Assembly (NCBI GenBank): GCA_035691485.1
Contig: DASSIZ010000077.1
Span: 34,619 to 98,618 of the forward strand
Reading direction: 5' to 3'
DNA from: Terriglobales bacterium
GTDB taxonomy: Bacteria > Acidobacteriota > Terriglobia > Terriglobales > Acidobacteriaceae
DNA length: 64,000 nt
Shown here piece after piece: positions 33,546-42,961 of the stretch. A program made the position numbers and the translations under genes. The notes beneath the pieces were generated by a model. It was not told where the DNA came from and searched no databases. It saw nothing but the letters and a program-made list of their open reading frames with translations. Position 1 is the first letter of the stretch. Each line of letters opens with the position of its first letter.

Positions 33546-34823
33546 TTAGGTTCCTTCGCTCCAGCTTGCCAGGTATTCTTCCTGCTCCGGAGTGAGGCGG
33601 TCGATTTTGATTCCCATGGACTCGAGTTTCAGCTTGGCGACGCGCTTGTCGAGTTCAGCCGGCACGGTATAAACCTTCTTCTCCAAACTCTTGTGGTTCT
33701 TGACCAGGTAATCTACCGACAGCGCCTGGTCGGCAAAGCTCATGTCCATGACCGATGGCGGATGACCTTCCGCCGCCGCCAGGTTGATCAGACGTCCTTC
33801 GCCTAGCAGGTTGATTTTGCGGCCGTCCTTCAATGAATACTCCTCGACAAAGTTGCGCGTCGTGCGCTTGGCGGAGGACATTCTTTCCAGCGCCGGGATG
33901 TCAATCTCGACGTTGAAGTGGCCAGAGTTGCTGATGATGGCGCCGTCCTTCATCTGCTCGAAGTGCTCGGAGCGAATGACGCTCTTATTGCCGGTCACGG
34001 TGCAGAAAACGTCGCCGATCTTGGCCGCGTCTGCCATCGACATGACGCGGTAGCCGTCCATCACCGCTTCCAGCGCGCGCGTCGGTTCCACTTCGGTGAC
34101 GATGACCTCGGCGCCCTGGCCGCGGGCCCGGCTGGCCAGGCCTCGACCACACCAACCGTAACCGGCCACCACGAACTTGGATCCGGCCAGCAGGAAGTTG
34201 GTGGCGCGGATGATGCCGTCGATGGTGGATTGCCCGGTGCCGTAGCGGTTATCAAACAGGTGCTTGGTGTCGGCGTCGTTGACGGCGATGATGGGATAAG
34301 CGAGCACGCCTTCCTTCGCCATGGCGCGCAGGCGGATTACGCCGGTGGTCGTCTCCTCGGTGCCGCCGAAGACATTCGCCAAAACGTCCTTGCGCTTGGT
34401 CAGCGCGATGGTGACCAGGTCGGCGCCGTCGTCCATGGTCAGGTTCGGCTTGTGGTCGAGCGCCGCCATGATGTGCGAGTAGTAGGTGTCGTTGTCCTCG
34501 CCCTTGATGGCGAACACCGGGATGTTGTAGTCGCGCACCAGGCAGGCGGCCACGTCGTCCTGGGTAGAGAGCGGGTTAGAGGCGCACAGAGCCACCTCGG
34601 CGCCGCCGTCGCGCAGGGTAATCGCCAGGTTCGCCGTTTCCGCGGTCACATGCAGGCACGCCGAGATGCGGACGTCCTTCAGTGGTTGCGTCTTGATGAA
34701 GTCTTTGCGAATGATTTGCAGGACCTTCATCGACTGGTTGGCCCAGTCAATACGCTTCTTACCTATGTCGGCCAATTCCATGTTCTTGACGTCGCAGGCG
34801 ACTTGAGCGGGTGAAGTAGCCAT
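33546..34823 (-). CDS. ahcY: Adenosylhomocysteinase
   Basis: 425 aa NAD-dependent enzyme that splits S-adenosylhomocysteine to adenosine and homocysteine, closing the activated methyl cycle. Its Rossmann site is [58 protein letters not shown] and the C-terminal [20 protein letters not shown] are conserved. It is preceded by AGGAG. It lies 100 nt downstream of metK on the same strand, which makes a two-gene SAM-cycle operon, with a pair of competing hairpins in the gap. It has its own terminator. Confidence 0.97.
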   Translation of the reverse strand: MATSPAQVACDVKNMELADIGKKRIDWANQSMKVLQIIRKDFIKTQPLKDVRISACLHVTAETANLAITLRDGGAEVALCASNPLSTQDDVAACLVRDYNIPVFAIKGEDNDTYYSHIMAALDHKPNLTMDDGADLVTIALTKRKDVLANVFGGTEETTTGVIRLRAMAKEGVLAYPIIAVNDADTKHLFDNRYGTGQSTIDGIIRATNFLLAGSKFVVAGYGWCGRGLASRARGQGAEVIVTEVEPTRALEAVMDGYRVMSMADAAKIGDVFCTVTGNKSVIRSEHFEQMKDGAIISNSGHFNVEIDIPALERMSSAKRTTRNFVEEYSLKDGRKINLLGEGRLINLAAAEGHPPSVMDMSFADQALSVDYLVKNHKSLEKKVYTVPAELDKRVAKLKLESMGIKIDRLTPEQEEYLASWSEGT

Positions 34824-34864
34824 ATGCTCCTGTAATTTACTTTGACGGTTTGATTTCTGTCGAA

Positions 34865-34921
34865 GGAGTCGGCAGTCAGGAGCCAGTCGTCAACCGCTGA
34901 CTCCCGACTCCTGGCTCCTGA
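34865..34921. repeat. Competing inverted repeats between metK and ahcY
   Basis: ggagtcggcagtcag (34865-34879) pairs 14 of 15 with 34897-34911, and tcaggagccag (34876-34886) pairs 11 of 11 with 34911-34921. The two hairpins share bases and cannot form together. Sequence words (gactcc, ctcctg) recur. See findings. Confidence 0.55.
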
Positions 34922-34923
34922 AA

Positions 34924-36111
34924 CTATTTCCTGGCGGCCTGTGCCGTGCCTTGCGACGCGCCCGTGGCCTGCTCGCGCAGCGCCTTGGCCTTGTCGGTTG
35001 TTTCCCAGGTGAAGTCGCTGTCATCGCGGCCGAAGTGGCCATAGGCGGCCGTCTTGCGGTAAATCGGGCGGCGCAGCTTGAGCGAATCGATGATACCGCG
35101 CGGGGTAAGCTGAAAATTCGCGCGCACCAGTTGCTGGAGTGTTTCGTCCGCAATCTTGCCAGTGCCGAAGCTATCCACCAGCACGCTCACCGGTTCGGCA
35201 ACTCCGATGGCATAGGCCAATTGGACTTCGCAACGGTCAGCGAGCCCGGAGGCCACGATGTTCTTGGCGATGTGGCGCGCCATGTAAGCAGCCGAGCGGT
35301 CGACCTTGGTCGGATCTTTGCCGCTGAATGCGCCGCCCCCGTGGCGTCCCATGCCGCCGTAGGTGTCAACAATGATCTTGCGCCCGGTTAGACCGGTATC
35401 GCCCATGGGGCCGCCGATCACGAACCGGCCCGTCGGGTTGATGTGGTACTTGGTGTCGGCATCGAGGAGTTGGGCCGGAATGGTGGCTTGAATGACGTGC
35501 TTCAAGATATCGGCCCGGAGTTCCTCGTTGCCGATAGTCTCGGCATGTTGCGTGGAGACGACGACTGCGTCCACCCGCACCGGCTTGTGGTTTTCGTCGT
35601 ACTCGACCGTGACCTGCGATTTTCCGTCGGGGCGGAGGTACGGGAGTGTGCCATTCTTGCGGACGGTGGAAAGCCTGCGGCAGAGCTTGTGGGCGAGGGA
35701 AATCGGGGTGGGCATCAGTTCCGGGGTCTCATTGCTGGCGTAGCCGAACATCATGCCCTGGTCGCCGGCGCCGCCGGTGTCCACGCCCATGGCAATATCG
35801 CCCGATTGCTTGTTGATGCTGGAAATCACCGCGCAGGTGTTGGAATCGAAGCCATACAACGCGTTGTCATAACCGATGGAAGCAACCACGCCGCGCACCA
35901 GCGTCTGAAAATCCACGTAGGCTTTGGTCGTAATTTCTCCGGCGATGACAACCAGACCGGTGGCGGTAAGGGTCTCGCAAGCGACCCGGCTGTAGGGATC
36001 CTGCTCAAAACACGCGTCCAGGATGGCATCGGAAATCTGGTCGGCAATCTTGTCGGGATGGCCCTCGGTCACCGATTCCGAGGTAAACAAAAAACGATTC
36101 TTGGCTGGCAA
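34924..36111 (-). CDS. metK: S-adenosylmethionine synthase
   Basis: 395 aa. Makes SAM from methionine and [42 protein letters not shown] and [20 protein letters not shown] are diagnostic. The start is a TTG at 36111, not an upstream TTG at 36129: AGGAGG ends 5 nt before it, and translation from there gives the standard [20 protein letters not shown]. There is a leader of about 240 nt to the rodZ-like gene, which has no match to the SAM riboswitch classes I know. Co-directional with ahcY. Confidence 0.96.
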   Translation of the reverse strand: MPAKNRFLFTSESVTEGHPDKIADQISDAILDACFEQDPYSRVACETLTATGLVVIAGEITTKAYVDFQTLVRGVVASIGYDNALYGFDSNTCAVISSINKQSGDIAMGVDTGGAGDQGMMFGYASNETPELMPTPISLAHKLCRRLSTVRKNGTLPYLRPDGKSQVTVEYDENHKPVRVDAVVVSTQHAETIGNEELRADILKHVIQATIPAQLLDADTKYHINPTGRFVIGGPMGDTGLTGRKIIVDTYGGMGRHGGGAFSGKDPTKVDRSAAYMARHIAKNIVASGLADRCEVQLAYAIGVAEPVSVLVDSFGTGKIADETLQQLVRANFQLTPRGIIDSLKLRRPIYRKTAAYGHFGRDDSDFTWETTDKAKALREQATGASQGTAQAARK

Positions 36112-36348
36112 ATCATCCTCCTGCTGCAAGCATTACGGGCGGGAAAACCGCTGGAAAAACATTTTTTTGTAGTCCTTAAACTACCAGACGGTTGGGGTGA
36201 CCGCAACGCTCTTTGTCGCTCCCATTAATGCACGAAGGTAACAGAGCGGCACGACTTCCGCAGTGAAGTGCGAGTTTTCGGCACCGAATGCGTTCCTGGA
36301 GTGGTCCCGGTGCACAGGATCTCGAACCAGGCCGTGACAACGTTCAGG

Positions 36349-37242
36349 CTATCGGCGCACGCCAGTGGGAGTGAATTCAACCGTCTTTACCTGGCCGTTT
36401 TCTCCCAGCCGCGGCAAGAGCTTGTCGTTGTGGAACAACTCGATGCCGGCCGCGTTGCCTGTTTTCAGCACCACGTCCCGATGGGCATGGAAAGACCTTT
36501 CCGAGTCCGCGGCCAGTTCGCCGGACATGACCTGCTTGCCATCAGCGACAACCGAAAGCCAGGAATTTTCCTTCGCCTTCACCCTGATCACGAACTCTCG
36601 CGCGTTCAACGATGAGCTGGCGGTGGTTGCCGTGAGAGGCTGGACTGCGTGCGCGCTGGAAGCTTGTAGATCGGTGGCCTGTACCGGCTGGGCCGCCTCT
36701 GCTTTCGCGGCTTGAGCCATGTCCGCCTTTGCGGGTTCGACCGCATCAGCCGCGTAACGCGTCCCGCTAGATCTTGGCGCTGGCGGATGTTGCTGTCCGG
36801 CGGCACGGACGGGTCCCACTTTCGGCACCCCGTACTTCGCGTAGTAGCGCCATCCAGCGATCAGAAGAGCGACAATAAGCATGAACGTCAGAATGGCGCC
36901 TAGTGGCAGATGAAGCGGCTCCCGCTGTTCGGCTTCGGCGATCGGCTCCCCCACTGTCGGGGGCGGGACGGCAGGTTCCTGCCGGCTAAGGTTACCGGCG
37001 GCGGCAGCTTCATTTATTGCCGTCTGGTAGTCAGCGACCGCCTGGTCCTCGTCCAAGCCCAGGTAACGCGCGTAGGCGCGTACGAAACCCCGGTTGAAAA
37101 TTCCGCCGGGAAGCTTATCGAAGTCCTGTTCCTCGAGAGCGCGTAGCGACCGGGTTCCGATCTTGGTGGCTTCGGCTATTTCTTCCAGCGTGATGCCGCG
37201 CAGTTCGCGTTCACGGTGTAATCGATCGCCAAATGATCCCAC
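36349..37242 (-). CDS. rodZ: RodZ-like cytoskeletal membrane protein (HTH plus DUF4115)
   Basis: 297 aa. An HTH-Xre domain at 1-75 (GDRLHRERELRGITLEEIAE, then ATKIGTRSLRALEE), one transmembrane helix at about 113-131, a Pro/Ala-rich linker, and the periplasmic DUF4115 beta-domain (IRVKAKENSWLSVVADGKQV; AGIELFHNDKLLPRLGENGQ). This is the RodZ/YmfM plan: it links MreB to the elongasome. The GTG start is preceded by GGGG, 11 nt away. Divergent from the diguanylate cyclase gene. Confidence 0.88.
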   Translation of the reverse strand: MGSFGDRLHRERELRGITLEEIAEATKIGTRSLRALEEQDFDKLPGGIFNRGFVRAYARYLGLDEDQAVADYQTAINEAAAAGNLSRQEPAVPPPTVGEPIAEAEQREPLHLPLGAILTFMLIVALLIAGWRYYAKYGVPKVGPVRAAGQQHPPAPRSSGTRYAADAVEPAKADMAQAAKAEAAQPVQATDLQASSAHAVQPLTATTASSSLNAREFVIRVKAKENSWLSVVADGKQVMSGELAADSERSFHAHRDVVLKTGNAAGIELFHNDKLLPRLGENGQVKTVEFTPTGVRR

Positions 37243-37417
37243 GCGGCATCCCCGATCTCATAGAAAAGGCGGCGAAAAACGGCACACAAAATCGCCGCCA
37301 TCATAGGTTTGCCTTCCAACCGTGTCAAAGAAAAAACCTTATATACCAACGTTGGAAGGGGGGTTGGGTCCCTCTCGTACGTGTACCGGCAAGGTGACCG
37401 GAGTAACGCTTCTGCAA

Positions 37418-37445
37418 TTGAATGGGCGAAGATTACCCTTATAAT
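37418..37445 (+). promoter_or_regulatory. Sigma-70-like promoter of the GAF-GGDEF gene
   Basis: TTGAAT (37418-37423) and TATAAT (37440-37445), spacer 16. The predicted start site is about 37452, leaving a 22-nt leader before the ATG at 37474. An in-frame ATG at 37444 lies inside the -10 and is therefore unlikely to be used. Confidence 0.6.
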
Positions 37446-37473
37446 GCCGCCAGTGAACTTGGGACACTCCACT

Positions 37474-38526
37474 ATGAGCGAGCTTGCTGCCTCCGACCGT
37501 AAGCGGCATGTTCAAGAGCTCTCGATCTTTCATGAGGTCGCCAAGGCGCTGACCTCCTCGCTCAACCTGGATTCCATCCTGCAAACCATCATGGAAAAAG
37601 TGGCGGAGTATTTCCGCCCCGACACTTGGTCCTTATTAATGGTGGACGAGAGCGCGGAAGAGCTTTATTTCGCCATCGCGGTAGGAGACGCTGCCGACGC
37701 TCTGCGCACGGTGCGTTTGAAGATGGGCGAAGGCATTGCCGGGTGGGTGGCCAAGCATGGCGAGCCGCTCATTGTGCCCGATGTCTACACCGACCCGCGA
37801 TTTGCCAAGCGCATCGACGAAATGACCAAGTGGGAGACGCGCTCCATCATCTGCATCCCCCTGAAATCGAAACACCGGGTGCTGGCCGTCATCCAGCTCA
37901 TCAACGTGCCGATGTCGAGCTTCAGCGATAGCGAGATGTTCTTCCTGCGCGCCATTTGTGATTACGCCGCCATCGCCATCGATAACGCGCGCGCCGTGGA
38001 GCGTATCCAGGAACTCACCATCACCGACGATTGCACCGGCTTGTACAACGCGCGCCACCTGTACAAGACACTGGAATCGGAGGTTTACCGCTCGGCGCGA
38101 TTCGGCTACGAATTCACTGTCCTTTTTATCGATCTCGACCACTTCAAGCAGGTCAACGACACGCACGGGCACCTGGCGGGCAGCAAGCTGTTGGCCGAGA
38201 TCGGCTACACCATCAAGAGCCACCTCCGCCTGATCGATTACGCCTTCCGCTACGGCGGCGACGAGTTCGTGGTGTTGCTGCCGCAGACCGGAAAGGACTC
38301 CGGACTGATCGTGGCGCGACGCCTGCTGGAATCTTTCCGCAAGGGGACGTTCCTCAAAGATGATGGCTTAAATCTGAATGTTCGGGCCTCCATCGGCGTG
38401 GCTTCCTACCCGGAAGACGCCAAGAGCGCGCACGAGATCATCCGCCAGGCGGACGAGATGATGTACGAAGTGAAAAACTCCAGCCGCGACAACATTGCCG
38501 TCGCCCAGCACGGAATGCTGAAGTAA
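37474..38526 (+). CDS. GAF-GGDEF diguanylate cyclase
   Basis: 350 aa. Residues 10-175 are a GAF sensor (SLNLDSILQTIMEKVAEYFR; GEGIAGWVAKHGEPLIVPDV), and 185-345 a GGDEF domain (DDCTGLYNARHLYKTLESEV; DLDHFKQVNDTHGHLAGSKL). The active-site GGDEF is intact at 261-265 and the inhibitory RxxD (RLID, 252-255) is five residues before it, so it should synthesise cyclic di-GMP from two GTP under product feedback. The ligand of the GAF is unknown. The start at 37474 was chosen from the promoter. No membrane helix was seen, so it is cytosolic. Divergent from rodZ. Confidence 0.93.
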   Translation: MSELAASDRKRHVQELSIFHEVAKALTSSLNLDSILQTIMEKVAEYFRPDTWSLLMVDESAEELYFAIAVGDAADALRTVRLKMGEGIAGWVAKHGEPLIVPDVYTDPRFAKRIDEMTKWETRSIICIPLKSKHRVLAVIQLINVPMSSFSDSEMFFLRAICDYAAIAIDNARAVERIQELTITDDCTGLYNARHLYKTLESEVYRSARFGYEFTVLFIDLDHFKQVNDTHGHLAGSKLLAEIGYTIKSHLRLIDYAFRYGGDEFVVLLPQTGKDSGLIVARRLLESFRKGTFLKDDGLNLNVRASIGVASYPEDAKSAHEIIRQADEMMYEVKNSSRDNIAVAQHGMLK

Positions 38527-38699
38527 CAGTGATGAGTGCTTAGTGATTAAGCGCCAGCTCAAGCAGTGAATCGCTTCCGGAAGGGCACGGCATTAGCCAT
38601 GCCAACACGCCGCTCACAAACCCTTTTCATTCCGAGCGAGCTCTAGCCCGCGAACGAATCTGCTTTCCCGGCAACTGACCGCTATCCTCCAGCCAGTCC

Positions 38700-40109
38700 T
38701 CATCGCTTCTTGGTCGTCGCCGGCTTTCTGGCGGGCGGCTTTGTCGGTTTAGCGGGTTCGCGATCTTTCTTCACCTGCTCGGCGAGTTGGTCCGCCTCTT
38801 TCTCAAATGCGGCCATCACCGCGTTGACACCCAACTGCTCTCCGTCAGCCGCCAGCGGCACCTGCTTCAGCTCCGGTTGCGGCTTCCCGACCCGATATAC
38901 CGTCATGGCCAGCAGCGCCTGGTACTTGGTCTTGTCCAGCGCAACGCCCTTTAACGCCGCCGGTAAGACGATACCGCCGGCGTCGGGAGCCTTCACCTGG
39001 CTGGCGTCGGTGTAAAGGATGTAATCGCACTGCTTTGCCGCGGCTTCGGCCGCCACGGACTCAGTCCCGTCAGCATCGAGCGGAACCGCTTCCATCTGGC
39101 GAAGTGTGACCTCGCTCATGAGATTGATGCGCAGATTTTCGGTCGGCAGGTATTGCCCACTGCCGTCGTTGATCTTCACCACGCCGACGCGGGTAACCCC
39201 GCTGCCCTTGGCGGTCAGAACGGGCGCCGGCGCAGCGACCGGAGCGGCCGGGGCAGGTGGCTCCGGCTTGGAAGCTGCTGCTGGCGGCGTTGCCGCCGGC
39301 GGACGCTCGCCGCCCATCATTCCCGCTACCATGCCGCCGATATTCATCAGTTCCTGGTAGCTGGTGACGACCTTGCATCCGGCGGGCATCTCGAACAGCG
39401 AAGCGTCCAGGGGAGAGCTGGTCAGTTCCACCACTTCGGAGACGGTGGTAAAGCTGTGTCCCTCGGATTGGATGGTGGTGGTCTGTTTCAAAGGATATCC
39501 GGGGTGTCCGCTCCCGGTGCGCTTGAAACGTACCGTGTCCTGGCAACCGGAACGGCCGCCACTGCTGCGGGAGGGTGGAGGCGTCATGCCCATGGAACAT
39601 GACAGTTGCGGCGCCAGGTCGGCGTACCAGCCGTCGCTCTCGGTATGCATGCTGGTTTTCGAGCAGGCGTCCGGGCTGGATTCGGCGTTCATCGTCATCT
39701 TGATGTGGCGCGCCGTCAGGCCCAGCATCTTCTGGCGCTCGCCGGTGTCCACCGTATTCACGTTGAAAATGATGGTGCCGCCCTTACGGCTGGGTTCGGC
39801 GGAAGGGGCGGGGGATGCGGGAGCGGCAGGCGCGCCGCCACCCGCGTCATCGCTGAGCGGCATCACCATGCAGGTGTTCGCCTGCGGGTTAATGGTGATA
39901 ATGCGCTTCTGATCGCATTGCGTCACCGTGACAAAACCAGGCCCCGCGCCCACATTCATCTCGGTGCGCTCGCGCGCGCCCTTGATGTACACGGTGCCTT
40001 CGCTGCTGTGGCCCATGGCGGTATGGCGTGTCTTAATTTTGGTGTCGGCTGAAGCAGCAAGCGAGAACAGGATCAGAGCGGCGAATGCCAGCAACTGCCG
40101 GTTATTCAT
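38700..40109 (-). CDS. Secreted protein of unknown function, DUF4412-like N-terminal half
   Basis: 469 aa. Signal peptide (MNNRQLLAFAALILFSLAAS), a domain of about 230 residues (KIKTRHTAMGHSSEGTVYIK; IITINPQANTCMVMPLSDD), an Ala/Pro-rich linker at 265-295, then a second alpha/beta domain (GSGVTRVGVVKINDGSGQYL to AFEKEADQLAEQVKK), and a Lys/Pro tail. The 5' half resembles secreted acidobacterial proteins of the DUF4412 type, though I am not certain. GGGGAGG precedes the ATG; the open frame extends 30 nt further up without a ribosome binding site. Confidence 0.65.
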   Translation of the reverse strand: MNNRQLLAFAALILFSLAASADTKIKTRHTAMGHSSEGTVYIKGARERTEMNVGAGPGFVTVTQCDQKRIITINPQANTCMVMPLSDDAGGGAPAAPASPAPSAEPSRKGGTIIFNVNTVDTGERQKMLGLTARHIKMTMNAESSPDACSKTSMHTESDGWYADLAPQLSCSMGMTPPPSRSSGGRSGCQDTVRFKRTGSGHPGYPLKQTTTIQSEGHSFTTVSEVVELTSSPLDASLFEMPAGCKVVTSYQELMNIGGMVAGMMGGERPPAATPPAAASKPEPPAPAAPVAAPAPVLTAKGSGVTRVGVVKINDGSGQYLPTENLRINLMSEVTLRQMEAVPLDADGTESVAAEAAAKQCDYILYTDASQVKAPDAGGIVLPAALKGVALDKTKYQALLAMTVYRVGKPQPELKQVPLAADGEQLGVNAVMAAFEKEADQLAEQVKKDREPAKPTKPPARKPATTKKR

Positions 40110-40164
40110 AGGGCCTCCCCAGCGGAGCAGCAGGTACATTTCAAGCTTGGAGGATTTTAACTGT

Positions 40165-41499
40165 TCAGACCACCGTGGCGAGCAGTTCTTCAGCGCGAAC
40201 TTCCTGCACCTGCGCTCCCACCCACTGGTTGGCGCCGTGCCGTCCCGCCAGGCGTACCTTCAAGTAATTGTCGGTAAGAGCTTCGGTGGACTCCTGGTTG
40301 GCGGCGCTGAGCGTGATCGCGGGCAGTTGGCGGCCGATGAAAGAACGCATGAACTCGCCCTTCTTTTGCGCCGCCAGTTCGCGCAGCACGCGATTGCGTT
40401 CGCGCGCCACCTGCACGGGCACCTGCCTGGCCATCGCCGCCGAAGCCGTTCCGGGACGCGATGAGTAGGTGAACACGTGCAGGTAGGTGAGCGGGAGCTG
40501 TTCGATCATGCGCCGCGTGGCTTCGAAATCGAAATCGGTCTCGCCCGGAAAGCCGACCATCACGTCGGCGCCAATCGCGGCCGTGGGCATGGCATCGCGG
40601 ATGCGGCAGATTTTTTCCTCGTAATGCCACGGACGATACTTGCGGTGCATGGCCCGCAGCACGCGATCGCTGCCCGACTGCAAGGGGACATGCGCATGCT
40701 TGGCAATGCGTTCGCAACCCGCCACCAGGTCAATCAACTCCGGCGTCCAATCCATCGGTTCCACGGAGCTGATGCGGAGTTTTTCCAGCTCAGTCTGCTC
40801 AACGATGGAGCGCACCAGGTTGGCGAAACGATTTGGCGGCGTCAAATCGCGACCCCAGCGGCCCAGGTTGATCCCGGAAATGACCACTTCGCGGAAGCCG
40901 CGGGCAAGCAACGCGCCAACTTGCGACAGGACTTCTGCCTTCGGCAGCGAACGGCTGGCGCCGCGCACCGACGGGATGATGCAGAAGGAACAACGATTGT
41001 CGCAGCCGTCCTGGACTTTAAGGTTGGGGCGCGTCTTTTCCCCGCCGCCATCGAAGACGGGTGCCGCCATCAGCTCGGTATGGGCAAAGATATCCCCCAC
41101 GATCACCTGCGCACCGCGCGGGTCGTGGAGGGTGGACACACTGTGCAACGGAATGAATGCAGTCGAGCCGCAGACGACGCTAGCCACCTGATGTTTGTGA
41201 GAGTTGCCGACTACCCAGTTGACTCCGGGCAGCTGCGCCAGTTCCTCGGGGGCGCGCTGGGCGTAACAGCCGGTCACGAGAATCTTACAATTCGGATTTT
41301 TTCGATGAATGCGGCGGATAGCGGCGCGCACGTCCTGGTCCGCCGACGCGGTTACCGTACAGGTATTGAGCACAACAACTTCGGCGCTGTCGGGTCCGGG
41401 CACCCGCCTCAGACCCCGCTCCAGAAGCTGACCTTCGATGGCGGCGCCGTCCGCCTGGGTGGCGCGGCAGCCAAAGTTTTCGACGTAAAAGCCCGGCAC
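40165..41499 (-). CDS. mtaB: tRNA methylthiotransferase MtaB (t6A to ms2t6A)
   Basis: 444 aa radical SAM enzyme with two [4Fe-4S] clusters that adds a methylthio group to threonylcarbamoyl-adenosine 37 of tRNA. It starts PGFYVENFGCRATQADGAA, has three MTTase cysteines (FGC, NTC, GCY), the radical SAM triad CDNRCSFC, and a C-terminal TRAM-like domain. The MtaB branch is indicated by NFGCRATQAD and by the CxxxCxxC context. The GTG at 41499 was chosen: TATAAT (41512-41507) ends 7 nt upstream, and it gives the usual start, whereas the longer frame to 41577 has no family residues. Confidence 0.9.
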   Translation of the reverse strand: MPGFYVENFGCRATQADGAAIEGQLLERGLRRVPGPDSAEVVVLNTCTVTASADQDVRAAIRRIHRKNPNCKILVTGCYAQRAPEELAQLPGVNWVVGNSHKHQVASVVCGSTAFIPLHSVSTLHDPRGAQVIVGDIFAHTELMAAPVFDGGGEKTRPNLKVQDGCDNRCSFCIIPSVRGASRSLPKAEVLSQVGALLARGFREVVISGINLGRWGRDLTPPNRFANLVRSIVEQTELEKLRISSVEPMDWTPELIDLVAGCERIAKHAHVPLQSGSDRVLRAMHRKYRPWHYEEKICRIRDAMPTAAIGADVMVGFPGETDFDFEATRRMIEQLPLTYLHVFTYSSRPGTASAAMARQVPVQVARERNRVLRELAAQKKGEFMRSFIGRQLPAITLSAANQESTEALTDNYLKVRLAGRHGANQWVGAQVQEVRAEELLATVV

Positions 41500-41506
41500 G
41501 AATGGT

Positions 41507-41512
41507 ATTATA
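41507..41512 (-). promoter_or_regulatory. -10 box TATAAT of mtaB, leaderless arrangement
   Basis: Perfect TATAAT on the minus strand, 7 nt before the GTG start of mtaB. Upstream, TTGGGG lies at a 15-nt spacing, a poor -35. Confidence 0.6.
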
Positions 41513-41616
41513 CCCGCAGCTTTTGCGCCCCAATGTTTACGGCAGCTACTTACAACTAACGCCGGCGTTCGGCGCATCTCAAGGCACCGGCAGCTTGGAT
41601 CTGTGGGGGTCGTTCA

Positions 41617-42063
41617 ATGAAACGTCGCATCCTCCTGGTGGATGACGAACTCGCCATATTGCTTACTCTGAAAGCGATCCTGGAAATGAACGGCTTCGAG
41701 GTTGAAACCGCTTCCTCCGGGCGCGAAGCGGTGCAGAAACTTGACGGCGGCGTGTTCCAGATGGTCATCACCGATATGCGAATGGAGACCGAAACCGCCG
41801 GCTATGACGTGATCCGCGCCGCCAAGCAAAAGCCCTACAATCCCGCCACCTCGATCCTCACCGCGTATCCCTCGCTGGGCAGCGATTGGAAGAGCAAGGG
41901 CGCTCAGTCTCTGCTCGTCAAGCCCGTCAATACCCAGGACTTGCTGCGCCAGATCGAGGCGCTTCTGATCTCTCATGAAGACCAGAAGCGGTCGGCGGCC
42001 GCCGCCTCCAACAACAAGTCTGGTTCGTCGCGCTCACGCAACGATGTGAAGAGAGCCGGCTAG
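41617..42063 (+). CDS. Stand-alone response regulator receiver protein
   Basis: 148 aa. RILLVDDELAILLTLKAILE gives the acidic pair (Asp9, Asp10), ITD53MRM the phosphorylation site, LT82AYP the switch Thr and LVK102PV the conserved Lys. A 30-residue Ser/Arg/Lys-rich tail follows with no output domain. GGGGGT precedes the ATG. It is divergent from mtaB, with no histidine kinase nearby. Similar in kind to the receiver at 3207 but not closely related in sequence. Confidence 0.9.
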   Translation: MKRRILLVDDELAILLTLKAILEMNGFEVETASSGREAVQKLDGGVFQMVITDMRMETETAGYDVIRAAKQKPYNPATSILTAYPSLGSDWKSKGAQSLLVKPVNTQDLLRQIEALLISHEDQKRSAAAASNNKSGSSRSRNDVKRAG

Positions 42064-42201
42064 GCTCGCCTGATTTTTTTCTGGAATAAGAATGAAAAAC
42101 GCCGGCGGGATTCTCTGCGCGTCGAAGCGCACACTTCCACTCTCTCGAACGCACTCCCCGGGCGTTCTGCCTAAGTGACACCGCCAGAGACTGTCAGAAT
42201 G

Positions 42202-42510
42202 TCAGGCGCTAGCGGCCGAAGTACGCTTGGACTGAAAGCATTCCCGGCAAAACACCGGGCGTCCCTGCGTCGGCTTAAAGGGAACCGTGGTTTCTTTTCC
42301 GCATTGCGAACAGACGGTCCGGGTCTCCACTTTGGGATAACTGCCTGGGGTGGCGGTCCCCAGCATACCGGCACGCTTGGCCTTGCATGGCTTGCAACGC
42401 TTGGGCTCGTTCTTGAACTGCTTGTCGTGGAAGAACAGCTGCTCCCCGGCGGTAAAAACGAAATCGGCGCCACAATCAATGCACTTCAGCACCTTGTCCT
42501 GGAATTCCAT
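42202..42510 (-). CDS. Zinc-ribbon protein
   Basis: 102 aa with four CxxC pairs (Cys10/13, Cys39/42, Cys67/70, Cys88/91), enough for two zinc sites. LKCIDCGADFVFTAGEQLFF followed by NEPKRCKPCKAKRAG is the conserved bacterial zinc-ribbon (CxxC-x(n)-CxxC) module, and the second half (VCSQCGKETTVPFKPTQGRP) is the CxxCxxF zinc finger module, the usual pairing in Acidobacteria and Deltaproteobacteria. A role in RNA or DNA binding is guessed from the fold. AAGG upstream of the ATG is a modest ribosome binding site. Confidence 0.85.
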   Translation of the reverse strand: MEFQDKVLKCIDCGADFVFTAGEQLFFHDKQFKNEPKRCKPCKAKRAGMLGTATPGSYPKVETRTVCSQCGKETTVPFKPTQGRPVFCRECFQSKRTSAASA

Positions 42511-42721
42511 CGAACCTTACTCCCTTCAGGGTCCCTATCCCGCGCCTGCCCGTGCCGGATAGGATGAGCCCTTGGTCCCTCCCACGGCCGTCTTTCTGAA
42601 CCGTGGGATCCTGCTGGCCCGGCTCGCCTCCGCAGCGAGCGTACGATACAACGAATGATGCCGCCTCGGAATATGAATGCGACGCTTCGCGTCCCGCCAC
42701 GGTGAGCGGGTATAAGTAGAA

Positions 42722-42752
42722 CGGGCCGCCAGGGGGGAGTGACTGCGGCCCG
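42722..42752 (-). terminator. Candidate terminator of rpsU
   Basis: 8-bp GC stem cgggccgc / gcggcccg with a 15-nt loop, 12 nt beyond the rpsU stop; the minus strand then reads TTCTACTTATA, moderately U-rich. Confidence 0.55.
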
Positions 42753-42763
42753 CGTTGCTTAAA

Positions 42764-42961
42764 TTAGTCCTGCTCCTTGCGCGCTTTCTTGCGGCTGCGT
42801 TTTCGTGCCAACGCTTCCTTCGCGCGCTTTTTCTCGCCCGGCTTGAGATAAAAGGAGTGCCGCTTGACCTCCTTGATAATGTCCTCCTGCTGGACTTTCC
42901 TCTTGAATCTGCGTAAGGCGTTCTCTAAGGACTCGCCCTCTTGAACTCTTACTTCAGCCAA
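42764..42961 (-). CDS. rpsU: 30S ribosomal protein S21
   Basis: 65 aa basic protein of the small ribosomal subunit. AEVRVQEGESLENALRRFKR is the universal bS21 opening, followed by KVQQEDIIKEVKRHSFYLKP and a Lys/Arg tail. The start is taken as a TTG at 42961 (as in MAEVRVQEGE of other species) with GGGGGTG 9 nt upstream; an in-frame longer frame begins at 42979. Single gene, with a candidate terminator. Confidence 0.95.
   Translation of the reverse strand: MAEVRVQEGESLENALRRFKRKVQQEDIIKEVKRHSFYLKPGEKKRAKEALARKRSRKKARKEQD

Noticed and set aside
34800..34923. SAH riboswitch upstream of ahcY
   Set aside because: The gap shows competing hairpins but not the known SAH-motif core.
36112..36348. 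SAM or SAH riboswitch upstream of metK
   Set aside because: No match to the known consensus cores that I could find by eye; kept only as a question in the findings.
37309..37473. Upstream extension of the diguanylate cyclase gene
   Set aside because: Contains the TTGAAT/TATAAT promoter; the ATG at 37444 is inside the -10.
41500..41577. N-terminal extension of mtaB
   Set aside because: Precedes a TATAAT box and lacks conserved residues.
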